Assembly (NCBI RefSeq): GCF_044239695.1
Contig: NZ_JBIIAW010000115.1
Span: 1-8,095, forward strand
Reading direction: 5' to 3'
Length of the DNA: 8,095 bases
DNA from: Pseudolysinimonas_A sp044239695
Lineage (GTDB): Bacteria; Actinomycetota; Actinomycetes; Actinomycetales; Microbacteriaceae
The stretch's first letter is position 1. Each line of letters starts with the position of its first letter. The notes beneath the pieces were generated by a model that saw only the letters and a list, made by a program, of their open reading frames with translations, was not told where the DNA came from and made no database searches. The position numbers and the translations under genes are program-made. Of this stretch, positions 5,858-8,095 are shown piece by piece.

Positions 5858-6985
5858 ATGACCGAACCGACCGACATCAAGAAGGGACTCGCGGGCGTCG
5901 TCGTCGACACCACCGCGATCTCGAAGGTCAACCCCGAGACCAACTCGCTGCTCTACCGGGGCTATCCCGTGCAGGAGCTGGCCGCGAACTGCACCTTCGA
6001 GGAGGTCGCCTACCTGCTCTGGAAGGGCGAACTGCCGGATGCCGCGCAACTCGCCGGCTTCGAACGCCTCGAGCGCTCCCGGCGGCATCTGCCGGACGTC
6101 GCCAAGCACGCGATCGATCTGCTCCCCGTCGACGCGCATCCGATGGATGTCGTGCGCACCGCGGTCAGCGCGATCGGCGCCGCCGACCCGACCGCTGCCG
6201 ACTCCTCGCCGGAGGCCAACCTCGACAAGGCGATGACGCTGTTCGCGCAACTGCCGGCGATCGTCGCCTACATCCAGCGTCGTCGTCGCGGCCTGGATCT
6301 CGTCGAACCGCGCGACGACCTCGGCTACTCGGCCAACTTCCTGCACATGACGTTCGGCGAGGTGCCCGACCTGGTCGTGGTGACCGCGTTCGACGTGTCG
6401 ATGATCCTGTACGCCGAGCACTCGTTCAACGCGTCGACGTTCACCGCTCGCGTGGTCACCTCCACGCTCGCCGACCTCTACTCCGCGGTCACCGCGGCGA
6501 TCGGCGCCCTCAAGGGGCCGCTGCACGGGGGTGCGAACGAGGCGGTCATGCACGTCTTCGACGAGATCGGCTCCGCCGACCGGGCCGCCTCCTGGCTCGA
6601 CACGGCGCTCGCCGAGAAGCGCAAGATCATGGGTTTCGGACACCGCGTGTACAAGAACGGCGACTCCCGCGTGCCGACGATGAAAGCCTCGCTCGACACC
6701 CTCATCGCCGAATACGACCGTCCCGACCTGCTCGCGCTGTACGACACCCTCGAAGCCGCGATGGACGAGCGCAAGAGCATCAAGCCCAATCTCGACTACC
6801 CGTCCGGACCGGCGTACCACCTCATCGGGTTCGAGACGGAGCTGTTCACGCCGCTCTTCGTCGCCGCGCGGGTGACCGGGTGGACCGCGCACATTCGCGA
6901 ACAGCTCGAGGCCAACGCACTCATCCGTCCCCTCTCGCAATACGTGGGGCCGGAGCAGCGCGCGGTGCCCGCCTCGAGCAGCTAA
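5858..6985 (+). CDS. prpC: 2-methylcitrate synthase (citrate synthase family)
   Basis: A 375-residue enzyme that condenses propionyl-CoA with oxaloacetate to 2-methylcitrate, the entry step of the cycle. Citrate synthase family residues are in place: His188 in AEHSFNAS, catalytic His223 in LHGGANE, His262 in MGFGHRVY, catalytic Asp313 in NLDYPSG, and Arg347 and Arg357 for oxaloacetate binding. The N-terminal KKGLAGVVVDTTAISKV and LLYRGYPVQEL segments are typical of short actinobacterial methylcitrate synthases. The length fits PrpC rather than the ~430-residue hexameric citrate synthase. Many such enzymes also accept acetyl-CoA, so some citrate synthase activity is possible. The start is one base after the prpB stop. 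It is the last gene of the operon, followed by a hairpin. No propionyl-CoA synthetase (prpE) gene is present in the window. Confidence 0.94.
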   Translation: MTEPTDIKKGLAGVVVDTTAISKVNPETNSLLYRGYPVQELAANCTFEEVAYLLWKGELPDAAQLAGFERLERSRRHLPDVAKHAIDLLPVDAHPMDVVRTAVSAIGAADPTAADSSPEANLDKAMTLFAQLPAIVAYIQRRRRGLDLVEPRDDLGYSANFLHMTFGEVPDLVVVTAFDVSMILYAEHSFNASTFTARVVTSTLADLYSAVTAAIGALKGPLHGGANEAVMHVFDEIGSADRAASWLDTALAEKRKIMGFGHRVYKNGDSRVPTMKASLDTLIAEYDRPDLLALYDTLEAAMDERKSIKPNLDYPSGPAYHLIGFETELFTPLFVAARVTGWTAHIREQLEANALIRPLSQYVGPEQRAVPASSS

Positions 6986-6986
6986 T

Positions 6987-7008
6987 CGTCACAGAACCCT
7001 CTGTGGCG
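6987..7008 (+). terminator. Hairpin terminator after prpC
   Basis: CACAGA (6990-6995) pairs with TCTGTG (7000-7005) around a four-base ACCC loop. The stem continues outward by a T-G wobble and two G-C pairs to 6987/7008. It begins one base after the TAA stop (6983-6985). There is no U-tract. It closes the gntR-prpDBC operon and separates it from the polyketide synthase gene. Confidence 0.65.
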
Positions 7009-7026
7009 TAGTGGACCCGGGCGTGC

Positions 7027-7056
7027 GGGGTTCCTTCGCGGTGGAAGGGGTTCCGC
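7027..7056 (+). repeat. GGGGTTCC direct repeat in the intergenic region before the type III PKS gene
   Basis: GGGGTTCC occurs at 7027-7034 and 7047-7054, start-to-start 20 bp, about two helical turns. Between and around the copies two short hairpins are possible: CCTTC/GAAGG (7033-7037 with 7044-7048), and GTGGAA/TTCCGC (7041-7046 with 7051-7056, one wobble). The site lies 47 bases before the PKS start codon. It could be a regulator-binding site or chance. Confidence 0.35.
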
Positions 7057-7088
7057 GCAAGACCTGCATTCTGCGGCGCACCCGGTGG

Positions 7089-7100
7089 TACGTTCCGGGC
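7089..7100 (+). promoter_or_regulatory. Putative -10 box of a leaderless promoter for the type III PKS gene
   Basis: TACGTT (7089-7094) fits TAnnnT and lies exactly six bases before the ATG at 7101, the same layout as before the rhodanese gene. No convincing -35 is visible. A weak purine run GGTGG (7084-7088) is too far away to be a good ribosome-binding site, which supports a leaderless start. Confidence 0.45.
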
Positions 7101-8095
7101 ATGTCCCGAATCGTGGCGGCGGCGCCCGCTCTGCCGCCGCATGCGTACCCGCAATCCGAGATCACGGCCGAGCTGTCGCACCTCATCACCCACGACGTGT
7201 CGAAGCGCGCCGTGCTGGAGCGGTTCCACGCCGCGAGCGGCATCGGCACGCGGCACACGGTGCTCCCGCTCGAGCAGTACCGCGACCTGCGTTCCTTCGG
7301 TGACGCCAACGACATCTGGATCCGCGAAGGCACCGCGCTCGCGACTCGCGCCGTGGGCGACGCGCTCACCACGGCCGGCCTGACCGCCGAGGATGTCGAC
7401 TACCTGTTCTTCACGTCGGTGACCGGGATCGCGGCGCCGTCGATCGACGCGCGACTCGTGCCGGCCCTGGGGCTGCGCGGCAACGTCAAGCGCGTGCCCT
7501 CGTTCGGGCTCGGCTGCGTGGCCGGCGCCGCGGGGCTCGCACGCGTGCACGACTACCTGCTCGGGCACCCCCGCGAGATCGCCGTGCTCGTGTCGGTCGA
7601 ACTCTGCTCGCTGACGCTCCAGCACGACGACGACTCGATGGCCAACTTCGTCGCGAGCGGGCTCTTCGGCGACGGCGCGGCCGCGGTCGTGGTCGCGGGG
7701 GCCGAGCGCGCGCGCGAACTCGGACTGCCCGGCCCCGACATCCTCGGCACTCGCGCCGCGCTCTACCCCGACAGCGAATCGGTGATCGGCTTCGACGTCG
7801 GCGGTACCGGGTTCCGCATCGTGCTGACGGCCGCGGTGTCGGCGACGATCGACGCGAACATCGCCGACGACGTCGCGGGGCTCCTCGCCGACCACGCGCT
7901 CGGCCGCGCGGATGTCGACGCCTGGATCGCGCATCCCGGCGGCCCCCGGGTGCTCGAGGCGTTCGAGAAGGGGCTCTCGCTCGAGCGGTCCGACCTGTCG
8001 GCGTCGTGGCGATCGCTGGATGCCGTCGGCAACCTCTCGTCGTCGTCGGTACTGCACGTGCTCGGCGACATGCTCGACCAGCCCGACGGGACCCA
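7101..8095 (+). CDS. Type III polyketide synthase (chalcone/stilbene synthase family), 3' end outside window
   Basis: The frame is open from the ATG at 7101 to the window edge, giving 331 residues. Family members run about 350-390, so the last few dozen residues are missing. The catalytic triad is intact: Cys139 in FGLGCVAGAAG, His278 in IAHPGG, Asn311 in VGNLSSSSVL. The spacings Cys-His 139 and His-Asn 33 equal those of plant chalcone synthase (Cys164, His303, Asn336). Other family segments are FFTSVTGIAAPSID, VELCSLTLQ, the gatekeeper-Phe segment LFGDGAAA, and GGTGFRIVL. Such homodimeric enzymes extend an acyl-CoA starter with malonyl-CoA and cyclise the chain. In bacteria the products are often alkylresorcinols, alkylpyrones or tetrahydroxynaphthalene. 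The product here cannot be read from the sequence. The gene has its own putative promoter and is not coupled to prpC. A downstream methyltransferase or oxidoreductase gene would be expected in related loci, but lies outside the window. Confidence 0.92.
   Translation, partial: MSRIVAAAPALPPHAYPQSEITAELSHLITHDVSKRAVLERFHAASGIGTRHTVLPLEQYRDLRSFGDANDIWIREGTALATRAVGDALTTAGLTAEDVDYLFFTSVTGIAAPSIDARLVPALGLRGNVKRVPSFGLGCVAGAAGLARVHDYLLGHPREIAVLVSVELCSLTLQHDDDSMANFVASGLFGDGAAAVVVAGAERARELGLPGPDILGTRAALYPDSESVIGFDVGGTGFRIVLTAAVSATIDANIADDVAGLLADHALGRADVDAWIAHPGGPRVLEAFEKGLSLERSDLSASWRSLDAVGNLSSSSVLHVLGDMLDQPDGT

Noticed and set aside
4858..8057. Long - strand open frames at 4858-5943, 5825-6940 and 6921-8057
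   Set aside because: All lie opposite prpB, prpC or the PKS, with low-complexity composition. The + strand genes have clear family motifs.
7101..8095. A functional link between the PKS gene and the methylcitrate operon through shared propionyl-CoA
   Set aside because: A terminator hairpin and a separate promoter lie between them, and type III PKS normally uses malonyl-CoA as extender. Adjacency alone does not support a joint system.
1..8095. Search for defence systems, retrons, phage or mobile genes and CRISPR arrays
   Set aside because: No reverse transcriptase, nuclease, transposase, integrase, terminal inverted repeats or spaced short repeats were seen on either strand.

Overview
The window comes from a high-G+C actinobacterium. 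Nearly all third codon positions are G or C. Several genes appear to start leaderless, with a TAnnnT box a few bases before the start codon. The Asp-Ala/Asp-Val pairs written as GGATGCC/GGATGTC, together with the protein sequences, suggest the family Microbacteriaceae (for example Microbacterium or a relative). That placement is an inference. All recognised genes lie on the + strand, and no intergenic stretch exceeds about 115 bases. I see no tRNA, rRNA, insertion sequence, integrase or CRISPR array.

Layout. (1) Bases 2-2152 are the 3' part of a large gene for a probable secreted or surface protein. It has an acidic, Pro-rich linker followed by seven Ig-like beta-sandwich modules of two types, in the order A-B-B-A-B-A-B, including an in-frame 540-bp tandem duplication. 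A strong hairpin terminator follows. (2) Bases 2226-2678 encode a single-domain rhodanese-like sulfurtransferase, apparently from its own leaderless promoter. (3) Bases 2778-6985 form a tight operon of a GntR/FCD-family regulator followed by prpD, prpB and prpC, the three dedicated methylcitrate-cycle enzymes. The regulator gene comes first. A palindrome TGTATACA overlaps its probable -35 element, so autoregulation of the whole operon is plausible. (4) After a terminator hairpin and a 115-bp intergenic region, a type III polyketide synthase gene starts at 7101 and runs off the right edge. Its Cys-His-Asn triad has the chalcone-synthase spacing.

How the genes work together. PrpC condenses propionyl-CoA with oxaloacetate to 2-methylcitrate, PrpD dehydrates it, and PrpB cleaves 2-methylisocitrate to pyruvate and succinate. 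The GntR protein probably senses a small molecule from this pathway. The other three genes (Ig-repeat protein, rhodanese, type III PKS) have no evident functional link to the cycle and seem to be independent units.

Most of the window is recognisable chromosomal content. I found no convincing new multi-gene system. The points most worth checking are the two-type Ig repeat array, the altered metal-ligand pattern in the GntR regulator, the operator/promoter arrangement, the repeated leaderless starts and the truncated PKS locus.
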